A DNA stretch of 64,000 bases from contig NZ_CP027869.1 of assembly GCF_005490985.1 (NCBI RefSeq), positions 2,666,001 to 2,730,000 of the forward strand. Direction: 5' to 3'. This DNA is from Curtobacterium sp. SGAir0471. GTDB taxonomy: Bacteria > Actinomycetota > Actinomycetes > Actinomycetales > Microbacteriaceae. The translations under genes were made by a program, and so were the position numbers. Under the pieces are notes generated by a model, which was not told where the DNA came from, ran no database searches, and saw only the letters and a list, made by a program, of their open reading frames with translations. Shown one piece after another: positions 50,700 to 60,694 of the stretch (its first letter is position 1; each line of letters begins with the position of its first letter).

Positions 50700-52275
50700 G
50701 GTCGAGGCTCCTTGCAGGGACGTCGGCGGGCGGTCCGCGCGACGGGTCGGTTCCGGGGGTGGTGGTCGGTGGGGCGACCGCACGCCGGCGGTCGCGGAGG
50801 GCGAGCAGCGCCTGGACGGCGGCGGCGGCGAGGAGAACTGCTGGCAGCCAGGTGTCCCAGAGCCGCAACTCGGCAGCACGGGTCCGGGCGGCGGCCAGGT
50901 CCGCGGCCGTACGGTCGACACGGTCGGTCGGCACCGCCCAGACCGAGCGTCCCAGCGTCGTGGTCCGAGCGGCCGGGAGGCCCCCACCGCTCAGCGTGAG
51001 CACGTCGCGTTCCGAGCGGGTCGCGTCCAGGACGCCCCCACCGACGGTCGTCAGGGCGACGGTGTCGCGGACGGCCCAGCGGGCCGTGAACGGCCCCGGG
51101 TTCGTGCTCGGCGAGATACCGACGGGGACCCGACCGAACAGGCCGACCAGGTCGTCGAGCGTCAGCGAGGTGGGGCGGTCGGTCGCCGGGACGTCCTCGG
51201 TGACCTGCCAGCGGTCGGCGGCGACGCCCGAGCGGGTGACGCGACGGTGGGCCGACGCGGGGAGGGTGATTCGTGCCTCCCGGCCGGCGCCCGCGACGCG
51301 GAGGACGGCGGCCGCACCGTCGACGTCGGCCGTGACGGAGCGTGCGTCCCCGGAGACCGCGGTCGTGCGCGGCAGGTCGACGCCCGCGCTCGGGACGGCC
51401 AGCGCCAGGACGACCGCCGCGGCCGCGAGTCCGGCGGCGACCAGCGAGCGGGCCAGCGGGACGCGGGCCGTCGACGGACGCCAGCGGCGCGGCCAGACCG
51501 CGATCGCCAGGACCGGGACGACGTAGAGCAGCCAGCCGGCCACCTCGATCACGCGGGGGTCGGCGGGGATGCCGAGCACACCGGTGACGAGCGCGCCGCG
51601 CAGCGACCCGTTCGGGGCGAGCCAGCCGAGGTCGACGGTGCGCTGCTGGCCGATGACGATCCAGCCCGCCTCGTGCGCGTGCCGCAGCGCGGTCAGGACG
51701 AGGCCGCCGGCGACGAAGACGAGGAAGACGCCGGTGCCGGTGAAGAAGCGGCCGAGGTCGAGGCGGACACCACCCGTGTAGATGCCGTACCCGATCGCGA
51801 CGGCGACGGCGATGCCGATCACCGCACCGAGGGCGGCCGAGCCGGTGTCGGACGAGGCCTGGAAGGTGGCGAGGAGGAAGACCGAGGTCTCGAAGCCCTC
51901 CTTGAGGACGGCGAGGAACGCCATGCCGGCGAGGGCCCACGCGGTGCCCTGTCCGAGCGCGGCCGAGGCGCTGGCCTGCAGGTCCCGCGAGAGGGTGCGC
52001 GCGTGGGTGCGCATCCAGACGATCATGCCGGTGACGAAGACCACGGCGACGGCACCGATGATCGTCTCCATGCCCTCCTGCTGGGCCTGCGGCAGGGCCT
52101 GCTCGACGAGCTGCAGCCCGAAGCCGACGGCGATGCTCAGCGCGACCGCGAGCCCGACCCCGGCCCACATCGGGGCGAGGGGCGCGCGGTTGCGACGGAG
52201 GAACGCGGCGATGATGCCGACGATGAGCGTCGCTTCGAGGCCTTCGCGGAGGCCGATGACGAGGGTGGCGATCAT
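50686..52275 (-). CDS. efeU: Iron permease EfeU (FTR1 family) with a long extracytoplasmic extension
   Basis: A 529-residue membrane permease. The first half is the usual FTR1 unit of seven helices with two acidic iron motifs, REGLE (10-14) and KEGFE. Normal EfeU ends near residue 280. Here about 230 extra residues follow: a soluble, Thr/Val-rich beta domain outside the membrane and a last helix (DTWLPAVLLAAAAVQALLAL) with a basic cytoplasmic tail. The extension might bind iron or dock EfeO. Translation begins 4 nt from the IdeR-like box, so iron repression is expected. Confidence 0.9.
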   Translation of the reverse strand: MIATLVIGLREGLEATLIVGIIAAFLRRNRAPLAPMWAGVGLAVALSIAVGFGLQLVEQALPQAQQEGMETIIGAVAVVFVTGMIVWMRTHARTLSRDLQASASAALGQGTAWALAGMAFLAVLKEGFETSVFLLATFQASSDTGSAALGAVIGIAVAVAIGYGIYTGGVRLDLGRFFTGTGVFLVFVAGGLVLTALRHAHEAGWIVIGQQRTVDLGWLAPNGSLRGALVTGVLGIPADPRVIEVAGWLLYVVPVLAIAVWPRRWRPSTARVPLARSLVAAGLAAAAVVLALAVPSAGVDLPRTTAVSGDARSVTADVDGAAAVLRVAGAGREARITLPASAHRRVTRSGVAADRWQVTEDVPATDRPTSLTLDDLVGLFGRVPVGISPSTNPGPFTARWAVRDTVALTTVGGGVLDATRSERDVLTLSGGGLPAARTTTLGRSVWAVPTDRVDRTAADLAAARTRAAELRLWDTWLPAVLLAAAAVQALLALRDRRRAVAPPTTTPGTDPSRGPPADVPARSLDHAVR

Positions 52276-52278
52276 GGC

Positions 52279-52297
52279 GAAGGTGAGGCTAACCTAA
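52279..52297. promoter_or_regulatory. IdeR/DtxR-type iron box at the efeU start
   Basis: The 19-mer GAAGGTGAGGCTAACCTAA matches the consensus TTAGGTTAGGCTAACCTAA at 16 positions. It overlaps a -10-like TAGCCT (minus, 52291-52286) and ends 4 nt before the efeU ATG, so Fe-loaded repressor would block transcription. Confidence 0.8.
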
Positions 52298-52344
52298 CCA
52301 GCCCGCGGCTCGCCACTCCCGCGACGTGGGGTTTGATTGTTCTC

Positions 52345-53118
52345 ATGAACGTGCTGACCCCGGAGGCCCTGGCGTCGGTCACCGACGTGCTCGACCTCGC
52401 CGGGGTGTTCGCGTCGGCGCTGCTCGGCGGATCGCTCGCACGCACGATGGACTTCGACCTGTTCGGGTTCCTCGTGGTCGGGTTCGTCTCCGGACTCGGC
52501 GGCGGCATGCTCCGCGACACCCTGCTGCAGAACGGCCCACCGGTCGCGCTCGTCGACCCGCTGTACCTACCGGTGGCGATCGCTGGCGCGCTGGTCGCGT
52601 TCCTCGTGTCGTTCTCGGAGCTCACCTGGGACCGGCTCTTCACCGTGCTCGACGCCGCCGTCATCGGGTTCTGGTCCGTGGTCGGGGTCCAGCGCACCTT
52701 CGACGCCGGGCTCGGCTGGCCGGCCGCGATCATCATGGGCACGATCACCGCGGTCGGCGGCGGCGCGATGCGCGACCTGCTGCTCCGGCGCGTGCCCGCG
52801 GTGTTCGGCGGCAACGCGCTGTACGCGACCGTGGCCGTCGCCGCGTCGGCGGTGATGGTGGTCGCGTCGTACCTCGGGTCGCCGTCGATCGGGATCATCG
52901 CCGCCATCGTGCTGTCGCTCGGGCTCCGGTACGGCGCCGTCAAGCGCGGGTGGGGGCTGCCGAACGGTCGCGACTGGCAGCCGAAGTCGACGCTCGGCGC
53001 ACTGCTGCAGCGCGGCCGGCGGCTCCGACCGGACGCGATCCGGCTGCTCCGACGTCCCGGCCGCCGGACCGGCCGCGGTGCCGTGCGGAGCGACCGGGAC
53101 ACGCCCGACGACGCCTGA
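52345..53118 (+). CDS. TRIC-type (UPF0126) membrane channel protein
   Basis: A 257-residue protein with about seven helices. The internal repeat is diagnostic: SGLGGGMLRDTLL in the first half and AVGGGAMRDLLLRR in the second. Bacterial members form trimeric cation channels. The cytoplasmic C-terminus is long and Arg-rich. It is divergent to efeU with 69 bp between the starts and could share the iron-responsive region, though its own promoter is not evident. Confidence 0.9.
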   Translation: MNVLTPEALASVTDVLDLAGVFASALLGGSLARTMDFDLFGFLVVGFVSGLGGGMLRDTLLQNGPPVALVDPLYLPVAIAGALVAFLVSFSELTWDRLFTVLDAAVIGFWSVVGVQRTFDAGLGWPAAIIMGTITAVGGGAMRDLLLRRVPAVFGGNALYATVAVAASAVMVVASYLGSPSIGIIAAIVLSLGLRYGAVKRGWGLPNGRDWQPKSTLGALLQRGRRLRPDAIRLLRRPGRRTGRGAVRSDRDTPDDA

Positions 53119-53453
53119 GCCGCCCGCGACCGCAGCGCCGTGACGACGGTGCACCGCCCGCCCCGGACGACCGGACCGGCGTCATCGGGGCACCCGCGAG
53201 GTACCATCGCTACCGCCGGGTATCGACCCGGTGACCACCGTCCTCGACGCACCGACACGACCCGAACGTGGCGGTCCACCGAGCGACGGGGCCGGGGGCC
53301 CAGCTGGTGCCGCGCGTGATGTCGACGCGCGGCTCGGCAGGTCTCCGAGGACCGCACCGTCAGCGGGTGCGGCACGGCCCGTGCGCCACCGACGCGCGGG
53401 GATCGACCGGACGGCGCACCACCGTCCACGACGACGATCACGGACCAGGACCA
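53119..53453. other. 335-bp spacer upstream of a TetR gene
   Basis: It holds a TACCAT (53202-53207) that could be a -10, and the hairpin CGGGT-ATCG-ACCCG (53217-53230). A GTG ORF at 53231 runs far across the TetR gene in another frame, but its composition looks like a GC-rich shadow. No gene is claimed. The distance suggests a long leader or an operator region. Confidence 0.5.
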
Positions 53454-54062
53454 ATGAGCGACGACGCCTCCTCCCCCACCCCCAGGACGCCCCGCGCCGA
53501 GGTGCGCGAACGACTGCTCGTCGCCGGAGCGGACGTGTTCGCCGAGTCCGGCGTGCACGGTGCCCGGCTCGACGACGTCGCCGCACGCGCCGGCTTCAGC
53601 AAGGGCGCCGTGTACTCGAACTTCTCGTCGAAGCAGGACCTCGTCGCGCAGGTCATGCAGCGTTCGACGAACCGGATCCTGGCGGCGCTGCAGGAGGTCG
53701 TGCGCGAGGACGTCGCCGCCACGAGCATCGCCGACGTCGTCCGGGCGGCCTTCGGGCGGTACGACCAGGGCCGGCAGTTCGCCCTCGTCTCGGAGCTCCG
53801 TGGGTACGCCCTGCGGCACCCGGAGTTCATGCCGGAGTTCGTCCGGCAGCGCCGCGAGCTGCAGGACGGCGTGCTCGACCTGGTGCGCCTGTGGTTCGGC
53901 GCGCACCCGGAGGTCGAGCCGGGCATGCCGCTCGAGGACTTCGCCGTGCTGCTCGTCGGCGCCAACGTGGGGATCGTCTTCGATGGGCCGGCGCTGCCCG
54001 GGGTGAACCCGGGCGACGTCATCGCGAGCCTGGTCGACGCGGTGGTGCGCCCAGGGCGCTGA
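53454..54062 (+). CDS. TetR-family transcriptional regulator
   Basis: A 202-residue regulator. The DNA-binding domain has RERLLVAGADVFAESG and the helix-turn-helix ARLDDVAARAGFSKGAVYSNFSSKQDL, then a helical ligand domain. ATG 53454 follows CAGGA. It converges on the transglutaminase gene, and no transporter or enzyme lies directly downstream on its strand, so its target is not evident. Autoregulation is possible through the TACC-containing spacer upstream. Confidence 0.88.
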   Translation: MSDDASSPTPRTPRAEVRERLLVAGADVFAESGVHGARLDDVAARAGFSKGAVYSNFSSKQDLVAQVMQRSTNRILAALQEVVREDVAATSIADVVRAAFGRYDQGRQFALVSELRGYALRHPEFMPEFVRQRRELQDGVLDLVRLWFGAHPEVEPGMPLEDFAVLLVGANVGIVFDGPALPGVNPGDVIASLVDAVVRPGR

Positions 54063-54159
54063 GGCGCGCGGCGCTGACGCGCGGCGCTGACGCGCGGCGC
54101 GCGCAGTGGCGGCGGTCGGCGGCGCTGCCCGCGCGGCCGGCCGCCGCCACGCACGGCGC

Positions 54160-56517
54160 CTAGGCCGTGCGGCGGCTCCGCCGGCCCTCGTGGGACCAGG
54201 CGGACGAGGGCAGCAGGCTCGGCGGGAACAGGCGTGCCCGGACCACGCGGGCCCGCGGAACGGACGCGTCGAGGACGACCCGCGCCTCCAGGACGGCCCG
54301 CCGGAGCGCACCGGTGTCCACGCTCGCCGCACCGTCCGCGGCGAAGCGCTCGACGTCGACCGCGTCGACGATGCTCGTCAGGTGCGGGAGGACGGCCGCG
54401 GGCACGGCGTCCGTCAGTCGACCGAGCACGGCACGCGCTGTGCGGGCCGCCGCAGCGGCGTCGCCCGGCGGCGCCAGCCCCGGGGCGTACCCGTGGTCGG
54501 CGACGTCGTCGAGCACCTCGCGCCAGGCGTTCAGGGCGGGCGAGCGCCCGGCACGCACGGCGGCGAGCCGACGCCGCCGACGCACGACGCGGACGACCCC
54601 CGGAGCGACGAGCACGGCGAGGAGGAGCAGCAGCCCGACCGCCAGACCGGCGGCTCCCGGACCGTCGGAGCCGCCCGACGCGGCCGCGGCGCTCGGTTCG
54701 GTCGACGCCGAGGGGGTCGGGGTCGGCGAGGCCTCGGCGGGTGCGGTCTCACCCGGGGCCGGCAGCGGGGTCTCGGACGGCGCCGGTGCTGCCGTGGCGG
54801 ACGACTCGGTCCCCGCCTGGGCCGCGGCGTCGGAGCTCGGGGTGGGCTCGAAGGACACCCACCCGGCACCACGGATGTACAGCTCGGGCCACGAGTGCAG
54901 CTGACGGTTCGAGACCGTGTACTCGCCGTCCTCGGTCTGGTCGCTGCTGGCCCGGTACCCGACCGCGATGCGCGACGGGATCCCGAGCGTGCGGGCCATC
55001 ACCGCCATCGACGACGCGAAGTGCACGCAGTACCCCTGGCGGACGCGCAGGAACGTGTCGATCACGTCCATGCTGTCGCCGTCGTAGCCCTGCTCGACCG
55101 GGGCCGTCTCGGAGTAGGTGAAGAGGTCGCTCCGGAACCACTGCTCGAGTGCACGAGCCCTGGCGTAGTCGTTCGGCAGACCGCCGGCCACACGCTGGGC
55201 AGCCGCGCGGATGTCGCGGGGGAGGTCCTTCGGCAGCGCCAGGTCGGTGCGCAGCTGGGCGTCGCTCGGCGCCGTGAAGCCCCGGCCGTCGGTCCGCCCG
55301 AGGATCCCGCTCGCGGCGATCGCGTCGAGGTACTCCCCCGACCACGTCGAGGCGCCGAACACCTGGTACGTCGAGCCGCGCTGGGTCACGGGACCGGTCG
55401 AGCGGACCGTGTTCGAGTCCCCCATCCAGCGCCACTGCGACAGGTCGAGGTTCGTCGACTGCGACTCGACGGACACGGCGCCGCCCGGCACGGGCAGGTA
55501 GTTGCTCGACAGGCCGCTGATCCGGATCGTCAGGTCGCCGCGGCTGGCCAGGCGCGGGTTCACGCCGACCGCCCACTGCTGCTGGTCCGCGGTCTCCGCG
55601 TCGCTGGCATCGGTCACCGTCGGTACCCAGTCACCGGTGCCGAACTCGTCGAGGTCGGCGAGCTTGAGGTACTCCGGCTGCCCGTCGGCGGTCCGGTAGC
55701 GGAACACCTCGAGCTCGTTCGGCTGGCGCAGGTCGCGGCCGAGTTCGAGCAGCGTGCCGGGACGACCGGGCTGGATCGGCGCCTGCAGGGCACCGGTGAC
55801 CCCGGACAGCCAGCTGGCGTTGATCGGGACGAGCACCGGGAGCCCGACGGCGACGACGAGTCCGATGGCCCCCACGACGGCGGCCGGGAAGGCTCGTTGC
55901 ACCGGGCGGACGGACAGCCACAGGAGCCCGAGGAACGCGATGCCGACCAGGACGACGAGCACCGGCGACGCGGCCTCCCCGGTCACGACGCCGGGGACGA
56001 TGAGCACGACGAGCGCGGGGACGGCGGCGAGCGCGACCGTCGGGGCGATCGCGGCGAGGAACAGGGACACCCCGGCGACCCAGCCGATCGCGATGGTGAC
56101 GATCAGCCGGATCGCGTCGCTCTGCGGCAACGGCGCGGGGTTCAGCCGGATGGCGGCGAGCGCCTCGCCGAGCGCGCCCTGCCGGTCGAGCCACCCGAGC
56201 GGGGGCACGTCGTTGGCGACGGCGGCCACGCAGGACCCGACCACCAGCGCGACGACGAGGGCGATGAAGCGCACGCCGGGCGCCCGACGGCGGACGGCGA
56301 GGACGACGGCGACGAGCACGGCGGCGAAGACCACGCCGGACACCCACCAGGCGGTGCCCTGCACGAGCGGACGCATCGACAGCGCCGCGATCAGGACCGG
56401 GAGCGGCGCGAGGGCGACGACCCAGGGGCCGGGGGCGTCGGAGCGCTCGGCCGGACGCCCTGGGCGCTCGGTGCCCGCGGGTGTCCGGACCCGGTCCGCC
56501 GTCGAGGTCCCGCTCAC
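54160..56517 (-). CDS. TgpA-type membrane transglutaminase-like protein
   Basis: A 785-residue membrane protein of the TgpA family. About seven helices lie in the first 250 residues, then an external transglutaminase-like domain with catalytic Cys in RQGYCVHFASSMAVMARTLGIPSR, and His and Asp/Glu in LHSWPELYI. A Pro/Ser/Thr-rich linker and one more helix (near 630) lead to a DUF4129-like cytoplasmic region. Start GTG 56517 overlaps the DUF58 stop. With MoxR and DUF58 it forms a common operon whose role is thought to be assembly or modification of extracellular proteins or wall. Confidence 0.9.
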   Translation of the reverse strand: MSGTSTADRVRTPAGTERPGRPAERSDAPGPWVVALAPLPVLIAALSMRPLVQGTAWWVSGVVFAAVLVAVVLAVRRRAPGVRFIALVVALVVGSCVAAVANDVPPLGWLDRQGALGEALAAIRLNPAPLPQSDAIRLIVTIAIGWVAGVSLFLAAIAPTVALAAVPALVVLIVPGVVTGEAASPVLVVLVGIAFLGLLWLSVRPVQRAFPAAVVGAIGLVVAVGLPVLVPINASWLSGVTGALQAPIQPGRPGTLLELGRDLRQPNELEVFRYRTADGQPEYLKLADLDEFGTGDWVPTVTDASDAETADQQQWAVGVNPRLASRGDLTIRISGLSSNYLPVPGGAVSVESQSTNLDLSQWRWMGDSNTVRSTGPVTQRGSTYQVFGASTWSGEYLDAIAASGILGRTDGRGFTAPSDAQLRTDLALPKDLPRDIRAAAQRVAGGLPNDYARARALEQWFRSDLFTYSETAPVEQGYDGDSMDVIDTFLRVRQGYCVHFASSMAVMARTLGIPSRIAVGYRASSDQTEDGEYTVSNRQLHSWPELYIRGAGWVSFEPTPSSDAAAQAGTESSATAAPAPSETPLPAPGETAPAEASPTPTPSASTEPSAAAASGGSDGPGAAGLAVGLLLLLAVLVAPGVVRVVRRRRRLAAVRAGRSPALNAWREVLDDVADHGYAPGLAPPGDAAAAARTARAVLGRLTDAVPAAVLPHLTSIVDAVDVERFAADGAASVDTGALRRAVLEARVVLDASVPRARVVRARLFPPSLLPSSAWSHEGRRSRRTA

Positions 56518-57844
56518 CGGGTGCTCCCCTGCGACCGGGCGCCTGCGACGGGCACCACGAGGGTGCGCCACCCGGCGCGGTCGAGGATGCCGCGCACCAG
56601 GGGGTCCGGCGGCACGATCGTGGCGAGGATGCCCCGGCTCGAACCGCTCGTCGCGGCGACGAGCTCCGCGGCCTGCTCGGCGGTGCAGCGGCCGGTGACG
56701 ACGGCGGTCATGCCGTGCACGTCGCGCCCGTGCACCTCCGGCAGGACCTCGGTGACGGGACGGGCGTCCGACCGGAGCCGGACGTCGGCGAGCCCGACGA
56801 GCACGTCGGTCAGACTGCCGGCGTCGCCGGAGTGCCGATCCGCCCGCGGGGTGTCGTCGCTCACGAGCACCACGCGCGAGGTCCGCGCGCTGAGCGCCCG
56901 GGCGACGCTCGCGGCGACGACGACCGCGTGCTCGAAGGCGGCGTCGCCACCGAGGTCGCTGAGCTCGGCGAGGTCGTCGCGACCGAGTGCCTGGTACGAC
57001 TCGCGTCGGACGTCGATCGCGATGACGGCTTCGGGCGGTTGCGCCTGGGTGGTCTGACGGACGTGGAGCTCACCGCGTCGGGCGCTCTGGGCCCAGTGCA
57101 CGCGCCGGATCGGGTCGCCCTGGCGGTACGGCCGGAGTTCGCTGTCGTCGGCGGAACCGCCCTGACCGACACGGCCCTCGTCGGCGGAGACGGCACCTGC
57201 GAGCGCCCCGGTGTCGATCGCCCCGAGGGTGGTGGACGCGGGGACGATCACGAGTTCCTCGGCGGGGACGACGGGCCGGTCGATCCGGAGCAGCCCGAAC
57301 GGGTCCTCGACGCGGATGGTCACCGGGCCGACCAGGGTCCGGCCGCGGTGCATCGCCAGGGCCTCGACGTCGAGCACCGCCGGCGGTTCGTTCGGACCGA
57401 CCAGCGCGTAGGTCTCGGCGTCGGACACGCTGACCAGGGCGTCCTCGAGCTGCTCCCGCACAAGCAGCGTCGTCCGCGGTCCGATCGGCAGCGAGGTCCC
57501 CCGCAGGGTGATCCGCTCGCGGTGCACCTCGCCGACCTGCACGACCGCGCGGGCCGTCGACCGGGTGGCGCGCAGGGGCGCCGCGACGACGAGTGCCATC
57601 ACGATGCCGAGCACGAGCAGCACGAGCAGCAGCAGTCCCGCGGAGACGGCGATGCTCGTCGTGGCGACGAGCCCGCCGCCGACCAGGGCGATCCCCGACC
57701 CGAGCACCGTCCACCCCCTCGCCGTCGGCCGCGGGAACGGCGTGCGGCGGAGCATGGCCGCTCCGCGCCGACCGGTGCGGAGCGCCCACGACCGCACCGC
57801 GCCGGCACGCAGCGCGGTCGTCGAGGGCCCTCTGCCGTCGGGCA

Positions 57845-57845
<1 letters not shown>
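56514..57845 (-). CDS. DUF58 (MoxR-associated) protein
   Basis: A 443-residue protein with two N-terminal helices (about 45-90) and a DUF58/von Willebrand-like domain. The family hallmark is ELRPYRQGDPIRRVHWAQSARRGELHVRQ. It is coupled to the MoxR ATPase (1-nt overlap) and to the transglutaminase gene (GTGA). It probably recruits metal-loaded clients to the MoxR ring. Confidence 0.9.
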
Positions 57846-58837
<992 letters not shown>

Positions 58838-58950
58838 GCAGGCCTCCTCGTCTCGGGACAGGTGTCGTGCATGCTACAACGGCGCGGTGACAGCCACCGG
58901 GGGATGCGTCACCGATCATCCGGAAGGCACACCCGGACGCGGCCACGGGA

Positions 58951-58994
58951 CGGACGGGAGGCGCGCGGCGGGCCCGCCACGCGCCTCCCGTCCG
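58951..58994. repeat. 44-bp palindrome, copy 8, near-identical to copy 7
   Basis: Two 22-bp arms with one mispair (58966 against 58979). It differs from 40856-40899 by a single base although 18 kb away. Unlike the other copies it lies upstream of the nearest gene, MoxR. Confidence 0.9.
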
Positions 58995-59104
58995 CCCGTC
59001 CGCACCTCAGGACGCCGGTCGCCCGACCGCGTCCGTCGCGTGCTCGTCCGGACCGCCCGCGTCCGCGATGGCTCCTGCCGTCCGGGCGGGCGCCGCCGCT
59101 CACC

Positions 59105-59208
59105 GAGACGCCGTCGTCCCGCTGAGACGCCGGCGTCCGAGCGAAGCGCCGTCGTCGCGCCGAGACGCCGTGGGATCCGGCGTCGTTTCGTCGACGGGAG
59201 GGCGTCTC
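59105..59208. repeat. GAGACGCC/GGCGTCTC array, locus 3
   Basis: GAGACGCC at 59105, 59124 and 59162, with a degenerate GAAGCGCC at 59143: four units at exact 19-bp steps. A GGATCC-containing segment and the inverse octamer GGCGTCTC at 59201 follow. The layout repeats that of locus 2 in shorter form. Confidence 0.85.
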
Positions 59209-59285
59209 GCGTGAACGCCCCGCCTCGGTGGTCCTCCAGCGCATGCTTCTCCGCTACGCGCTCGACCCGATCGGCTCCGGAACGA

Positions 59286-59314
59286 CGAAACCCCCGCAGT
59301 CAGCGGGGGTTTCG
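59286..59314. terminator. Bidirectional terminator at the island edge
   Basis: CGAAACCCCCGC (59286-59297) pairs exactly with GCGGGGGTTTCG (59303-59314) over a 5-nt loop. It would stop transcripts from the HNH-like gene on the minus strand. Beyond it the base composition changes. Confidence 0.85.
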
Positions 59315-59450
59315 TGGAGTGCGGGTAGTTGATGAGTCAGTAGAAAGCCCTGTTCAGGGCGGCCGCATCTACATGAGGAAGGAAGCTGTTGGCACAGTGC
59401 ATGGGCGCGATTTGGCACAGTTCACCATGTACGCCTGCCGAGAAAGGTGT

Positions 59451-59468
59451 GATCACAGCGCTGTGATC
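59451..59468. promoter_or_regulatory. 18-bp perfect palindrome GATCACAGCGCTGTGATC
   Basis: A perfect palindrome 15 nt beyond the HNH-like gene stop; it overlaps TGTGATCACA (59448-59457), itself a palindrome. It may be a protein-binding or recombination site of the island, or a short hairpin. Confidence 0.45.
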
Positions 59469-59483
59469 GGCGGATCGATGTGC

Positions 59484-60401
59484 TTACTCGGACGATCTCG
59501 ATGCCGGGGATGAAGCAACGAGCCGGCGGGTAGCGGGGTCGATCTCGGGGAAGGGCCATTCGACGATCAGGGTGCCCGCGAGCGACAGCAGCCAGGAAGG
59601 GCCGGACTCCATCGTCTTGTTGCGGAGCAACGCCAGCGGGATACCTGCGGGCTTGCCTGTTCGAAAGAACCGCAACGTCCGGGCGTGGGGACCCACCTTC
59701 AGGTCGGCGCGCGACCGTGCGGCCACAACTCCGAGGAGTTCAGTTCGGATCTGCTTCGCGGAGTCCACGTGAGGCACCCCACGGAGGTGGAGGCAGGCAG
59801 CGAGATAGGCGCTTTTCAGTACGCCGTTTCGAACTTCGGCTTCACCTGGCTGGCTCACGTGGTGCTCGAGACTCGCTGCCGTCCGCATTCGCCGACTGAA
59901 CTCCTCACCCGGGTCGGATCCCTTTTCGGGAAGGAGGAGGGACTTCCCGTCGTCGGTCTGGAGCACCAGGGCGCGCGTTGCTCCGAAGGGTCGCGGGTCG
60001 CCGTCCGCCGTGTAACGGATTCGAACCATTCGGTCGAACCAGTCCTGCAGTCCTGCTTCGACGCGAGCCCCGAAAGCGTTATTGCAGCGGGTGCAAGTGG
60101 TGGTCATGATGCTCCCACCGAGCCCCCTCGGTGGAACGTGCTCGTCAGAATCGGCCGGCTGCTCGAAGCAGATCGGGCAGAGGGCGAAGTGTTCGGCCTG
60201 GATGACGTTTTCCAGCGTGGCTTCGCCAGCTTTACGATGAGCCGTGTTCGGGACGACCGCCGCGCGAGTCGTGTTCCCTACCTCGTCCGAAAACTCGATC
60301 TCGCTGACTTTCGGGAGCCCTCGGCGGCCGTCTTTCGCCTGACGCCCAGAGACCGAGACGATTGTGGATCGGATCGGGCTGCGGCTTCCGTCATCGTTCA
60401 T
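59484..60401 (-). CDS. HNH-like protein, possible nuclease
   Basis: A 305-residue cytosolic protein. An HNH-type zinc-finger nuclease core is suggested by CPIC (Cys75, Cys78), DEHVPPRGLGG (His88) and CTRCNNAFG (Cys103, Cys106, Asn107-108), close to the C-x2-C...EH-P...C-x2-CN pattern. The remaining 200 residues match nothing I recognise. I chose ATG 60401; a longer start is possible. Base use is clearly less GC-rich than in the genes to the left. It may belong with the membrane protein upstream as an accessory or defence module; this is inference. Confidence 0.75.
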   Translation of the reverse strand: MNDDGSRSPIRSTIVSVSGRQAKDGRRGLPKVSEIEFSDEVGNTTRAAVVPNTAHRKAGEATLENVIQAEHFALCPICFEQPADSDEHVPPRGLGGSIMTTTCTRCNNAFGARVEAGLQDWFDRMVRIRYTADGDPRPFGATRALVLQTDDGKSLLLPEKGSDPGEEFSRRMRTAASLEHHVSQPGEAEVRNGVLKSAYLAACLHLRGVPHVDSAKQIRTELLGVVAARSRADLKVGPHARTLRFFRTGKPAGIPLALLRNKTMESGPSWLLSLAGTLIVEWPFPEIDPATRRLVASSPASRSSE

Positions 60402-60694
60402 GTGCCGAGCATTGCATAGAGCGCTTTGAACGACATCGTGATCCGCCGCGGGTGTTGCTCTTCGCATGCTGAGCGGTGGCGCTTAACCTCGTCCTCACCA
60501 TCGCCCCGGATGCTATGTTGGCTAAATCGCCTTCCAACCCCCAGCGACGGCGACACCCCGCTCCCGTTCGGGATCACTCCCCCTCCGCCGTGAAAGCCTC
60601 GGTGCGCCGCCGCACGATCTTTACAGCTACGTGATTCGGCCGGTGAGGGCGATCATTGACTGATCTGATCGGTACCACCACGCGGTGGCGCTGC
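60402..60694. other. 293-bp spacer between island genes
   Basis: It is relatively AT-rich around 60508-60530 (ATGCTATGTTGGCTAAATCG), where a promoter could lie. No supported gene or clear terminator was seen. Confidence 0.4.

Larger units (their letters stand above)
58838..59483. other. 646-bp repeat-rich spacer at an island boundary
   Basis: From left to right it holds the MoxR promoter, a 44-bp palindrome (58951-58994), a GAGACGCC array (59105-59208), a terminator (59286-59314) and an AT-richer stretch. That stretch has the hairpin GCCCTG-TT-CAGGGC (59347-59360), two TTGGCACAGT repeats (59389 and 59412) and an 18-bp palindrome (59451-59468). No gene seen. Confidence 0.8.

Noticed and set aside
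53231..54163. A 310-codon GTG frame before and across the TetR gene
   Set aside because: It overlaps the whole regulator in another frame and is Arg/Ala/Pro-rich; a possible promoter before it was not enough.
59315..59480. tRNA remnant or attachment core beside the terminator
   Set aside because: The terminator resembles the one after tRNA-Arg, but no T-arm or acceptor sequence is present.
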